NCBI GenBank assembly: GCA_018398585.1
Contig: JAGTTD010000008.1
Coordinates: 12,164,501 to 12,228,500 of the forward strand
Length of the DNA stretch: 64,000 nt
DNA from: Simmondsia chinensis
Lineage: Eukaryota; Streptophyta; Magnoliopsida; Caryophyllales; Simmondsiaceae
Direction of reading: 5' to 3'
Each line of letters begins with the position of its first letter. The stretch's first letter is position 1. A program made the position numbers and the translations under genes. The notes beneath the pieces are model-generated. The model was not told the DNA's origin, searched no databases, and worked only from the letters and a program-made list of their open reading frames with translations. Below are positions 1-10,399 of the stretch, piece after piece.

Positions 1-480
1 AAAAAAAGATTTGACAATTATTTCAGTTAGAAGTGATCATGGAAGGAAATTTGAAAATGACAACATTGAGAATTATTGTGATTATTTTGGAATTGACCAT
101 AATTTTTGTGCACATAAAACTCCAAAACAAAATGGAGTAGTTGAAAGAAAAAACAGAATTCTTGAAGAGATGGCACGACCCATGCTTTGTGAAAATAATT
201 TGTCCAAATCATTTTGGGTGGAAGCCATTAACACCGCTTGCTACATCTTAAATTGAGGTTTAGTAAATCCCATTTTGAAGAAAACACCCAACGAACTTTA
301 TAAAGGTAGAAAAAAAAAACATTGCATATTTAAAACCTTTTGGGTTCAAATGCTTCATTCACAACAATGGCAAAACAGATCTTGGTAAATTTGATCCATG
401 AGTTGATCAAGGTATTTTTATTGGATATTACCTAACGAGCAAAGCATATAAAGGCTATAATACGAAGACAAACATTGTAG
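1..480 (+). pseudogene. pol: Copia integrase fragment, unit 0
   Basis: Integrase would insert the cDNA. The open stretch 11-256 has the catalytic-core motifs SDHGRKFEN, then NGVVERKNRILEEMARPML, the usual copia region around the second Asp and the Glu of DDE. A TGA stops it after CYILN, and further integrase-like sequence runs to about 400. A second TGA in the FDP-stop-VD sequence near 400 recurs in every unit that retains this region. The N-terminal zinc finger lies upstream of the window. Confidence 0.8.
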
Positions 481-675
481 AAGAGTCTATACATGTGGTT
501 TTGATGAAACTAATGTTTTTTCCTCTATAACTCCTTATGATGATGATGATATAATAGTCAAACGAATAAACATCACACCCTCATCTAAGGAACAAGAAAA
601 GTATAAACTTAAAGATCAAATGGATGAACCGAAAGGAGATACCCGAAATGTAGGATCCAAAGAGGAAGACTTGCC

Positions 676-1833
676 ATGAGATTGGAAATACTTGAACACC
701 AAATCAACTGTAATCCCTCCCAAGGCGTAAGAACAAGGCATGCATTAATCGAATATTGTGATCTAGCCGCTTTCATCTCTCTTAAAGAACCTAAGAACGT
801 AGAAGAAGCTCTTAATGATAGAAATTGGATAATGGCAAAGGAGGAAGAGCTAAATCAATTCAAGAGAAGTGATGTGTGGGGACTCGTGAATGGACAACAA
901 GATCATCAAGGCATCGGTACCAATTGAGTTTGCCGTAACACGAAAGATGAGGAAGATAATGTGGTAAGAAAGAAGGCAAGGTTAGCAGGTAAAGGTTATA
1001 ACCAAGAGAAAGGCATAGACTACGAGGAAACCCTTGCTTGTATTGCTAGATTAGAATCTATTAGACTCTTATGTGCATTTGTTTCATTTAAAAACTTCAA
1101 ACTTTTTCAAATGGATGTAAAAAGCGTATTTTTAAATGGTTTTATTGAAGAAGAAGTTCATGTTGAACAACTACCAGGATTTGTGGATAACAAATTATGC
1201 AATCGTGTTTCTAAACTCAAAAAGGCTCTATGTGGATTGAAACAAGCTCCTAGAGCTTGGGATGAGAGATTGAGTTCTTTTTAATGCAAAATGGATTTTC
1301 AAGAGGAAAGATTGACACCACACCTTCTATCAAACACTCTAGATGTGACATTCTTACTATGGAAATTTATGCTGATGATATCGTGTTTGATGCTACTAAT
1401 CCATCTCTTTGTGAAGAATTTGCAAATCGTATGAGTAGTGGAATTCGAAATGATTATGATGGAAGAATTTAACTACTTCCATGGATTGCAAATCAAGCAA
1501 GGCAACGAAGGAATTTTCATCAACCAAGCCAAGTACATCAAGGAAATGCTTAACGAATTTGGCATGGAAAATTCCAAGGCAATCACAACACCAATGAGCT
1601 CAACTCTTAAGTTAGATATGCATGAAAAGGGTAACAAGGTGGATCAAAAGTTATATCGAGGTACGATTGGATCCCTTCTTTACCTTACCGCTAATAGGTC
1701 TGATATATTGTTTAGTGTATGTTTATGTGCTAGATTTCAAGCATGTCCAAAAGAAGCTCACTTGTGCGCCGTTAGTACTCCTACCTTAGGCATATTTTAC
1801 ACTAAATGTAATTTTTTTGATTTAGTTGGATGA
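676..1833 (+). pseudogene. pol: Copia reverse transcriptase, unit 0
   Basis: Reverse transcriptase domain in several frames: 676-927 (linker and RT start, NDRNWIMAKEEELNQF), 961-1284 (KKARLAGKGYNQEKGIDYEE, FQMDVKSVFLNGF, GLKQAPRAW), 1284-1472 (catalytic box YADD in place of the usual YVDD) and 1438-1833 (thumb/connection). A frameshift at LSSF followed by TAATGC recurs in the other units. Non-functional. Confidence 0.85.
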
Positions 1834-2302
1834 TTTTGCCGGATACAAAGTGGACCAAAAATTGACTTGTGGTACTTGTCAATTTCGTGGTCACATTTTG
1901 GTGTCATGGTTTAGCAAAAAGCAAAATTCCGGTGCTTTATCCACTGCTGAGGCTGAACATGTTGAATGTGGGAGTTGTTGTGCTCAAATGTTGTGGTCGA
2001 TGCATCAATTAAATGACTATGGCATTCATAATAACCATGCTTCCATAATGTGCCATAGCACTAGTGCTATATGCTTAACTAAAAATCCGGCTCAACATTC
2101 TAGAACAAAGCATATTGAGGTTAGACATCACTTCATTCGTGATTTTGTGCTTGCAGGAGATGTTATTGTGAAATTTGTTCCCACCAATGAGCAACTAACG
2201 GACATTTTTACTAAACCTCTAGGTGAAGAAATTTTTTGTGATATTAGAACAACAACAGACGTGCATTTTGGCTATTTGACTTTGATTGCTTACATTCAAT
2301 AA
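1826..2302 (+). pseudogene. pol: Copia RNase H, unit 0
   Basis: RNase H domain that would degrade the RNA strand of the hybrid. Motifs: YKVDQK, VSWFSKKQNSGALSTAEAEH, STSAICLTKNPAQHSRTKHI, VRHHFIRD and the C-terminal LTDIFTKPLGEE. The preceding first catalytic Asp region (GYSDSDFAG in the family) is broken by a frameshift after a T run at FDLVG, a lesion also found in other units. Confidence 0.85.
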
Positions 2303-3015
2303 TAAGTTTTAATGCTCAACATCAAATAGCTCCAATGGACCAAGTATTCTTATCCAATTCAAGGATATAGGAACTTGGCCTACTTAAAGGGGGGAGGAGT
2401 ATTTTCAATAAAAACGTCAATAATATTTAAAAAAATGTAGAGAAAATCGGTCATGATTTGCTCTTTATTTGTTGACACACTGTATCTGTGTGTCGACACA
2501 CAAGCCAACAGTGAGCTGTGTGTCGACACACGGAGGCCAGTTCGCGAGTTTGCAGTCCCTGCCCATTGACCTCTTTTTTTACCTCCCCTTTCTTCACATT
2601 TTCCTCATGTTCCCCATCCTCGCTCCTTCTACTCTCTTTCCCTCTTGTACCCTAACCTCTTTGTTTCAATATTCTTTCCAAAATCATCAATCTCGCTCAA
2701 ATTTCTTTTAAAATTTCTACTGGAAATCAAGTTTCTATCAACTTTTTAACATCAAAACTTTAGGTTTTTGTAAAAAACTCATCTTTTTCACAAAACCCTA
2801 GCCAAAAACCAACCCACTAGAATTTTTCTCAAATTTGTTTATTTTTCTTCTCTTTTCTTCCTTTTTAAAGTTAAAAAGCATCTATTTTTCCTAACATTTC
2901 ACTCTCCTTAACAAGTTTTAAGCAAATCTCACAATTTCACCTTTTTCTACAAAACCCTAACCTTGCCCACGAATTTTTTTTCTCCCTTTCACCAAATCTC
3001 TTCAAGCTTTGAGTC
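2303..3015 (+). other. Spacer: internal G-rich tract, SalI-type palindromes, pyrimidine-rich leader (unit 0)
   Basis: Noncoding link between RNase H and the env-like ORF. It has a polypurine tract TTAAAGGGGGGAGGAG (2384-2399). Then come two palindromes 30 bp apart centre to centre: TGTGTGTCGACACACA (2487-2502) and GTGTGTCGACACAC (2518-2531). A long C/T-rich leader with repeated AAACCCTA/AAACCCAA-like motifs follows. The same order is seen in all six units. Confidence 0.7.
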
Positions 3016-3880
3016 ATGAGTCATACAAAGAAGTCGGAAAACACTTCAAAGAAGAGATACGAAAATAGTGATGGTGCTTCTTCTTCCCGGGGGTCCTAGT
3101 TCGGTAAATTCCTCTAACATGCTATTTGGTAGATTTTTAGATGTACTTGGATTAGGAGAAAGAAATTGGGGGATTTATCCTCAAATGTTTTAGGCTAAGT
3201 AATTAAACTCAATGCGTCTTATATAAATGAATTGCTTGATTTTGTTATGGACCAAGAGGATGATTTTGTTTTTCCCCAAGAACTCCACCAATTCCTACTC
3301 CCCAAATCTCACTGCAACTCCTCACTTGCACATGTTTGGGTTGACATACCACTTTCTAACCCAAAGAAGCCAAACTTGAATGATTCAGGAGTGGTTCTTA
3401 AGTTAGCGTATAAATTGATTAGTATGAACATCACTCCAAGATCGGGTGGCTTCGACTTGGTCCCAAACTTGCATCTATTCCTTTTGTCTCGACTCCTAAG
3501 TGACCACAAAATTAATCTTTGGGATTTAGTGTTAAAAATTCATCTTACATATTGATTCTTGAAAGACTAATCCTGCTTATGGCATGCTTCTTACTCGTGT
3601 TTTTCAACGCATTTTAACTAGCTCATCTTTTACAAACTCCGATCCTTATCAAGATGACTCTATTGAGACATCTTTGAAAAATATGGGTTTCGAATTTAAA
3701 CTCAATGAATGGGCAAAGAAACACAAGGAGTTAGGAGAATGGAAGAAATACATGAAGTTGGAGACGAGGAATTGGAAGATTTTAATAGAGGGGGTGGGGT
3801 TAATTAGGATGAGGGCCTCCGAAAAGAAGAATTATAAGCGAAAGACTTACTTCTTTTGAAGAACTAGTGTCTGCCATACA
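3016..3880 (+). pseudogene. Env-like / putative plant transposon protein ORF, unit 0
   Basis: Begins at ATG 3016 with a short basic stretch (MSHTKKSENTSKKRY) ending at TAG 3097. It then continues in other frames at 3232-3555 (DEEDDFVFPQELHQFLLPKSH-like, ending LVLKIHLTY-stop) and 3584-3859 (MLLTRVFQRILTSSSF). Position after pol and the NPAYGMLLTR-like motif match the env-like ORF of SIRE elements and the putative plant transposon protein domain. Family assignment is from memory of motifs. Function as an envelope is unproven even in intact relatives. Confidence 0.6.
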
Positions 3881-3930
3881 CTCAAACCTTGAGGAGTTCC
3901 AACACAAAACACGATCCACACTCCAAACGA

Positions 3931-3975
3931 TTTAGATTTTATATCGTGTAGAAAAAATGACATCTTTGAGAATTA
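3931..3975 (+). other. Tandem-unit join 1
   Basis: Join between the env-side sequence (TTTAGATTTTATATCGTGTAG, 3931-3951) and mid-integrase sequence (AAAAAATGACATCTTTGAG). In the uninterrupted array end (32464-32485) the env-side sequence continues as ATGTAGAAAAGGACCCC. In unit 0 (50-64) the integrase side reads TTTGAAAATGACAAC. The shared letters are GAAAA, so the join is at a 5-bp microhomology. Confidence 0.75.
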
Positions 3976-4400
3976 TTATGATTATTTTGGAATTGACCAT
4001 AATTTTTGGGCACCTAAAATTCCACAACAAAATGGAGTAGTTGGAAAAAATAGAATTCTTAAAGCGTTGGCACGATCCATGCTTTGTGAAAATAATTTTC
4101 CAAAATAATTTTGGGAGGAAGCCATTAACACCACTTACTACATCTTAAATTGTGGTTTAGTAAAGCCCATTTTGAAGAAAACACCCTACGAACTTTATAA
4201 AGGCAGAAAACAAAACATTGCATAATTTAAACCTTTTGGGTTCAAATGCTTCATTCACAACAATGGCAAAACAGATCTGGGTAAATTTGATCCATGAGTT
4301 GATGAAGGTATTTTTATTGGATATTACCTAACTAGCAAAGCATATAAAGTCTATAATAAAAGGACAAATGTTGTAGAAGAGTCTATACATGTGGTTTTGA
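3951..4400 (+). pseudogene. pol: Copia integrase fragment, unit 1
   Basis: Starts mid-core at FENYYDYFGIDHNFWAPK and passes NGVV, CENNFPK-stop-FWEEAINTTYYILN and KTPYELYKGRK to the shared TGA after GKFDP. The SDHG catalytic segment upstream is absent because the repeat join cuts it off. Small deletion at VERKNR (GVVGKNR). Confidence 0.8.
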
Positions 4401-4413
4401 TGAAACTAATGTC

Positions 4414-5630
4414 TTGTCCTCTACAACTCCTTATGATGATGGTGATATAGTTATCAAACCAATAAATATCACACCCTCATCCAAGGAGCAAGAAAAGTAT
4501 AAACTTAAAGATCAAATGGATGAACCGAAAGGAGATTCCCAAAATGTTGAATCCAAAGAGGAAGACTTTCCACGAGATTGGAAATACTTGAAGGCCAAAT
4601 CATTGGTAATCCCTCCCAAGGTGTAAGAACAAGGCATGCATTAATCAAACATTGTCATCTACCCACTTTCACCTCTCTTAAAGAGCCTAAGAACATAGAA
4701 GAAGCTTTTAATGATAGAAATTGGATAATGGCAAAGGAGGTAGAGCTAAATCAATTCAAGAGAAGTGATGTGCGGGGACTTGTGGATGGACCTCAAGATC
4801 ATCAAGGCATCAGTGCCAAGTGAGTCTACCATAACAAGAAAGGTGAGGAAGGTAATGGGGTAAGAAAGAAGGCAAGGTTAGTAGGTAAAGGTTATAAACA
4901 AGAGAAAGGTATAGACTACGAGGAAACCTTTGCTCGTATTGCTAGATTAGAAGCCATTAGACTCTTATGTGCATTTGCTTCATTTAAAAACTTCGAACTT
5001 TTTCAAATGGATGTAAAAAGTGTATTTTTACATGGTTTTGTTGAAGAAGAAGTTTAAGTTGAACAACTACCCGGATTTGAGGATAACAAATTATTCAACG
5101 ATGTTTTTAAACTCAAAAAGGTTATCTGTGGATTGAAACAAGCTCCTAGAGCTTGGTATGAGAGATTGAGTTCTTTTTAATGCAAAATTGATTTTCAAGA
5201 GGAAAGGTTGACACCACACCTTTTATCAAACACTTTAGACGTGACATTCTTATTATGCACACTTATGTTGATGATATAGTGTTTGATGCAACTAATCAAT
5301 CTCTTTGTGAAGAATTTGCAAATATTATGAGTATGGAATTCGAAATGAGTATGATGGAAGAATTTAAATACTTCCATGGATTGCAAATCAAGCAAGGCAA
5401 CAAAGGAATTTTCATCAACCAAGCCAAGTACATAAAGGAAAAGCTTCAGGAATTTGGCATGGAAAATTCCAAGGCAATCACAACACCAATGAGCTAAACT
5501 CTTAAGTTAGATATGCATGAAAAGGGTAACAAGGTGGGTCAAAAGTTATATCGAGGTATGAATGGATCCTTTCTTTACCTTACCACTAGTGGGTCCAATA
5601 TATTGTTTAGTGTATGTTTATGTGCGTGAT
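4414..5630 (+). pseudogene. pol: Copia linker and reverse transcriptase, unit 1
   Basis: Acidic linker 4414-4626 (EQEKYKLKDQMDEPKGDSQ) leads to RT. Core RT at about 4861-5178 reads KKARLVGKGYKQEKGIDYEE, FQMDVKSVFLHGF, a TAA in EEEV-stop-VEQLPGF, then GLKQAPRAWYERLSSF and the shared frameshift. The catalytic box at 5255-5497 is YVDD, intact. A further TAA follows AITTPMS at 5495. Confidence 0.85.
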
Positions 5631-5699
5631 TTCAAGCATGTCCTAAGGAATCTCACTTGTGTGCCATTGGTACTCCTACTTTAGGCATATTTTACCCTG

Positions 5700-6176
5700 A
5701 ATGTGATTTTTTTGATTTAGCTGGACGATTTTGCAGGATACAAAGTGGACCGAAAAACGACTAGTGGTACTTGTCAATTTCTTGGTCACGCTTTGGTGTC
5801 ATGGTTTAGCAAAAAGCAAAATTCCGGTGCTTTATCCACTACTGAGGCTCAACATGTTGCATGTGGGAGTTGTTGTGCTCAAATGTTGTGTTTAATGCAT
5901 CAATTAAATGACTATGGCGTTCATAATAACCATGCTCCTATAATGTTCAATAGCACTAGTGCTATATGGTTAACTAAAAATCCGGCTCAACATTCTAGAA
6001 GAAAGCATATTGAGGTTAGAAATCACTTCATTCGTGATTATGTGCTTACGGGAGATGTTATTGTGAAATTTGTTCCCACCAATGACCAACTAATGGACAT
6101 TTATACTAAACCTCTAGGTGAAGAAATTTTTTGTGATATTAGAACAAGAACTGACATGTGCATTTTGACTATTTGA
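5700..6176 (+). pseudogene. pol: Copia RNase H, unit 1
   Basis: Long open stretch 5745-6176 with DRKTTSGTCQFLGHALVSWF, KKQNSGALSTTEAQH, KHIEVRNHFIRDYV and LMDIYTKPLGEE. It lacks the first acidic motif because of the shared frameshift near 5715. Ends ILTI-stop, like other units. Confidence 0.85.
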
Positions 6177-6909
6177 CTTTGATTGCTTACATTCAATAAT
6201 AAGTTTTAATGCTCAACATCAAATAGCTCCAATGGACCAAGTATTCTTATCCAATTCATGGATATAAGAACTTGGCCTAATTAAAGGGGGGAGGGGGTAT
6301 TTTCAATTGAAAAGTTAATAATAATAGAAAAAATGCAGCGTAAGCCGGTCATGACCTGCTCTTTATTTGTCGACACATTTATCTGTGTGTCAACGCACAA
6401 GCCAACAGTGAGCTGTGTGTCGACACACAGAGGCCAGTTCATGGGTTTGCAATCCCTGCCCATTGACCTCTTTTTTTACCTCCTCTTTCTTCACATTTTC
6501 CTCATGTTCCTCATCTTCACTCCTTCAGCTCTCTTTCTCTCTTGTACCCTAACCTCTTTGTTTCATATTTCTTTTCAAAATCATCAATCTCTCTCAAATT
6601 TCTTTTTAAATTTCCACTGGAAATCATGTTGCTAACAACGTTTTAACATCAAAACGTTAGGTTTTTGTAAAAAACTCAACTTTTTCACAAAACCCCAACC
6701 AAAACCCAACCCACTAGATTTTTTTCTCAAATTTGTTCATTTTTCTTCACTTTTCTTGCTTTTTAAAGTTAAAAATCATCTATTTTTACTATCATTTCAC
6801 TCTGCTTAACAAGTTTTAAGCAAATCTCACAATTTCACCTTTTTCTACAAACCCCTAACCATGCCCACGAAATTTTTTTCTCCATTTCACCAAATCTCTC
6901 CAAGCTTTG
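6177..6909 (+). other. Spacer with G-rich tract and palindrome, unit 1
   Basis: G-rich tract TTAAAGGGGGGAGGGGG (6281-6297), then an 18-bp perfect palindrome CTGTGTGTCGACACACAG (6413-6430). The upstream partner palindrome is mutated (GTGTGTCAACGCAC). A C/T-rich leader follows. No gene seen. Confidence 0.65.
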
Positions 6910-7790
6910 AGTCATAAGTCATACAAAGAGGTCGGAAAACACTTCTAAGAAGAGATACGGAAACAATGATGGTGTTTCTTATTCCCGGGGGTTCTAGCTC
7001 GGAAAATTCCTCTAACACGCTATTTGGTAGATTTTTAGATTGTACTTGGATTTGGAGAAAGAAATTGGGGGAATTATCCTCAAATGTTTTAGGCTAAGTA
7101 ATTGAACTCAATGCGTCTTATATAAATGAATTGCTTGATTTTGTCGTGGACAAAGAGGATGATTTTGTTTCTCCCCAAGAACTCCACCAATTCCTACTCC
7201 CCAAATCTCACTGCAACTCTTTACTTGCACATGTTTGAGTTGACATACCACTTTCTAACCCAAAGAAGCCAAACTTGAATGATTCAGGAGTGGTTCTTAA
7301 ATTAGCGTGTAAATTGATTATTATGAACAACACTCCAAGATCGGGTGGCTTTGACTCGGTCTCAAACCTGCATCTATTCCTTTTGTATCGACTCCTAAGT
7401 GACCACAAAATTAATCTTGGGGATTTAGTGTTAAAAATTCATCGTTCATATTGATTCTTGAAAGACTAATCCCGCTTATGGCATGCTTCTTACCCATGTT
7501 TTTCAACGCATTTTAACTAGCTCATCTTTTACAAACTCCATTCCTTATCAAGATGACTCTATTGAGACATCTTTGAAAAATATGGGTTTCGAATTTAAAC
7601 ACAATGAATGGGTAAAGAAACAAAAGGAGTTAGGAGAATGGAAGAAATACATGAAGTTGGAGATGACGAATTGGAAGATTTTAACAGAGGGGGTGGGGTT
7701 AATTAGGATGAATCCCAACAAGGACCTCCGAAAGGAAGAATTATAAGCAAAAGACTTACTTCTTTTGAAGATCAAGTGTCTACCTTGCAC
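6910..7790 (+). pseudogene. Env-like ORF, unit 1
   Basis: The start codon seen in other units is ATA here (6914), so even initiation is lost. Recognisable pieces are NELLDFVVDKEDDFVSPQELH, FLLPKSHCNSLLAHV-stop and, at 7483-7746, MLLTHVFQRILTSSSFTNS through LGEWKKYMKLEM. Same frame break before this segment as in the other units. Confidence 0.6.
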
Positions 7791-7860
7791 TCAAACCTTG
7801 AGGAGTTCCAACACGAAACACAATCCACACTCCAAAAGGTTTAGATTTTATATCGTGTAG

Positions 7861-8545
7861 AAAAATTGATAGCTTTGAGAATTATTATGATTATTTTGGA
7901 ATTGACCATAATTTTTGGGCACCTAAAATTCCACAACAAAATGGAGTAGTGGAAAGAAAAAATAGAATTCTTGAAGAGTTGGCACGGCCCATGCTTTGTG
8001 AAAATAATTTGCCGAAATCATTTTGGGAGGAAGCCAGTAACACCGCTTACTACATCTTAAATCATGGTTTAGTAAAGCCCATTTTGAAGAAAACACCCTA
8101 CGAACTTTTTAAAGGTAGAAAACAAAACCTTGCATCATTTAAACCTTTTGGGTTCAAATGCTTCATTCACAACAATGGCAAAACAGATCTTGGTAAATTT
8201 GATCCATGAGTTGATGAAGGTATTTTTATTAGATATTGCCTAACCAGTAAAGCATATAAAGTCTATAATAAAAAGACAAACGTTGTAGAAGAGTCTATAC
8301 ATGTGGTTTTTGATGAAGCTAATGTCTTGTCCTCTACAACTCCTTATGATGATGATGACATAGTCATCAAACCAATAAATATCACACCCTCATCCATGGA
8401 GCAAGAAAAGTACAAACTTAAAGATCAGATGGATGAACCGAAAGGAGATTCCCAAATTGTAGAATCCAAAGAGGAAGACTTTCCACGAGATTGGAAATAC
8501 ATGAAGGCCAAATCATTTGTAATCCCTCCAAGGTGTGAGAACAAG
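7861..8545 (+). pseudogene. pol: Copia integrase fragment and linker, unit 2
   Basis: Open stretch 7949-8209 has MERKNRILEELARPMLCENN, KTPYELFKGRK and the shared TGA after GKFDP. The linker at 8303-8545 (EQEKYKLKDQMDEPKGDSQ) is interrupted by element A just after the IPPRCENK-like codons. Confidence 0.8.
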
Positions 8546-8550
8546 GCGTG
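8546..8550 (+). other. Target site duplication of element A (left)
   Basis: GCGTG before the 5' LTR pairs with GCATG at 13990-13994 after the 3' LTR. Sister units read AAGGCATGCATTAATCG at this place, so GCATG is ancestral and the left copy has one change. Confidence 0.8.
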
Positions 8551-8890
8551 TGTTACGTTTTCCTTTGATATTTTTGATGTTATAAAACGCATATGCTTGT
8601 ACCAGTTTGAATTTGCTTTTTGGCTCCAGAATTAGTTAGGTAGCTCCCGGTAGTTGCTTATTGGCAGGAGTCTAGTTTAATGTTAGGATTTTGAATGCTT
8701 GTTTCAATTTCCCTTTATATAGAGTGATCTTGTGTAATTTTGAGGTATTCAATGAAAATTACTCATCTCTATGAGATAACTTCTCTTCTCATCTTATTCT
8801 GTCTCTATTTCCTCATCTCCTCTCAATTCTTTCTCATCCCTTACTCTCTTTCCCTTAGGTTAAGATCAAGATTTAATCTCGATCTTAACA
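8551..8890 (+). repeat. 5' LTR of element A
   Basis: TGTTACG...TTAACA, 340 bp. It contains a TATA-like TTTATATAGAG near 8713 and a pyrimidine-rich R/U5. It pairs with 13650-13989. Confidence 0.9.
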
Positions 8891-8892
8891 AT

Positions 8893-8904
8893 TGGTATCA
8901 GAGC
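8893..8904 (+). promoter_or_regulatory. PBS of element A
   Basis: TGGTATCAGAGC, complementary to the 3' end of initiator Met tRNA, two bases after the LTR. It would prime minus-strand synthesis. Confidence 0.9.
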
Positions 8905-8936
8905 CTCGTTGCTTCCCAAACTCAGGTACAGTAGCA

Positions 8937-10310
8937 ATGTCGTCCGAGATAGCATTGGCCGGTGGTGTAACCACCAGATTAGCTGCGGCCAGAGCAGCTT
9001 CCAGACCTCCGATGTCTGAAGCAATTCGCGACAATGATCCTGCAGGTCAGGAGGTTGTCACAAAGAATTTTTTGGAGAATCAATTTAAGGCTTGGAGTGG
9101 ATACATGATTGATCGACTCAAGGTATCGCAAGTGGAGTCAATTCAGATGTTTCAGCAGCAATGGGAGGAGAAATTGGAACAACGATCTCAACGGGTTGAA
9201 TTTAAGTTCTCTGATCAGCTCACACGCCAGACACAAGAGTTGGAAGAGAAGATTGCAATGAGGTTTGATCGAGAATTGCAGCAGGAAGATGTGAAATTAG
9301 ATGAAATTCGTGTGCAATTCAGGAGGCCTAATCCTCCATTGGTTCCGAATCCCTTGATACTGGCTAGTGTGCCTCAGGCTGGTCCTTCTTTGAGAGCTGA
9401 AACATTAATTTGTGATGATGGAGTTCCAGTTGGGACTCAAGAGGCAGCTAATCCTGAAAGACATGAACACAGTGAGCAAGATAGATCTCGACCTCCAAAT
9501 TGGACTGAAGTTGCAGAAGGTCGGACATCAGGAATGGAACCTACCTTTAGAAATCAAGGAGTTAGTGTTGGGCATTTTGACAGGCCACCTGATTCTTGGC
9601 AACCTCCACGATCTGGCAGCAATGAGGAGTCTTCTAGTAGTCGAAGCAACAACCACAGACAGCCAAGGTTGCAGATCGATGCATTTGATGGTAAGCAACC
9701 TCATTCATGGCTGAGAAGGTGTGAACGTTATTTTCTTTTTTATCAAATTGATGAATCAGAGAAAGTGCAAATTGCGGCTGTGTACTTGCTTGGAGATCAT
9801 GAAGTGTGGTTCTATTGCTTGATTAGAAGTAGACCTTCCATTACTTGGTATGAATTTGCCAAGGCCTTATGTGCTAGGCACAGTGATGAGGATGATAGTG
9901 ATATTGTGGACAAATTTAATAAAGTGAAGCAAGATTCAACTGTCAAGGTGTACATGACTAAGTTTGAGAATCTCTGAGCTAGCATTGTGACTGAAATTGA
10001 AGCATCTGAATCATATTATGTGTCAGCTTTCATAAGTGGGTTGAAGCCTAAGTTGAAGAACTTAGTTAAGGCCGTTGATCCTATTGATTTGTCCACAGCT
10101 TTTGCTAAAGAAAAACTCTATGAAACCACTATCATAACAGTAGGTGAGGCTTCTGGACCTCGTGGAAGTACCTCCAGATTTTAGCAAAATTCGATCAGAA
10201 ACAGGTCTAACAGAGGAGAGGACAAACCGCAGCAGAAGTTGTGTTTTCGTTGTAATCAGCCTTATCAGTTTGGTCACAAGTGCAATCCCAAGTTCCTCAT
10301 GGTTGTGGAA
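8937..10310 (+). pseudogene. gag: gag of element A
   Basis: Start chosen at ATG 8937 (MSSEIALAGGVTTRLAAARA) because elements B and E begin with the same GGV-TR motif. A Q/E-rich coiled-coil-like stretch follows, then the gag core (FDGKQPHSWLRRCERYF, LGDHEVWFY, YMTKFENL) and a zinc knuckle [14 protein letters not shown] (CX2CX4HX4C, about 10242). Premature TGA at 9975 and TAG at 10182 are in an otherwise unbroken frame. Gag would form the virus-like particle. Confidence 0.85.
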
Positions 10311-10399
10311 GGTACTAATGCAGATGAACACCTTGATGAAGTGGAAATTGCTGATGAGGATACTGAGTCTGATCAAGAAAGTGTGCAAAGCTTAGAAGA

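Larger units (their letters stand above)
1..3950 (+). repeat. Copia tandem unit 0 (5'-most, continues upstream)
   Basis: First unit of the head-to-tail array. Unlike later units it retains integrase sequence upstream of the duplication breakpoint (the SDHGRKFEND stretch), so it is the original 5' copy. Its order is INT, RT, RNase H, G-rich tract, palindrome spacer, env-like ORF. It ends at the repeat join, where env-side sequence TTTAGATTTTATATCGTGTAG meets integrase sequence. Confidence 0.85.
3951..7860 (+). repeat. Copia tandem unit 1
   Basis: Complete 3,910-bp unit bounded by the same join on both sides. It carries truncated integrase, RT, RNase H, G-rich tract, palindrome spacer and env-like ORF. 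Uninterrupted, so it gives the best length for the repeat period. Confidence 0.85.

Noticed and set aside
2469..2711. Small open frames in the spacers of each copia unit (e.g. 2469-2711, 6333-6635, 15746-16024, 30991-31434)
   Set aside because: They translate the palindromes and pyrimidine-rich leader and break at different places in each unit, so they are unlikely to be genes.
8893..8904. PBS sequences as tRNA gene fragments
   Set aside because: Only 12-15 bp complementary to a tRNA 3' end, at the LTR edge. No cloverleaf.
8740..8934. Open frame across the LTR/PBS of element A
   Set aside because: Runs through LTR and PBS (WYQSLVAS from TGGTATCAGAGC) and is not conserved as protein.
8892..8936. 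Upstream extension of A's gag to a TTG start
   Set aside because: The extension translates the PBS. B and E start at the equivalent of ATG 8937.
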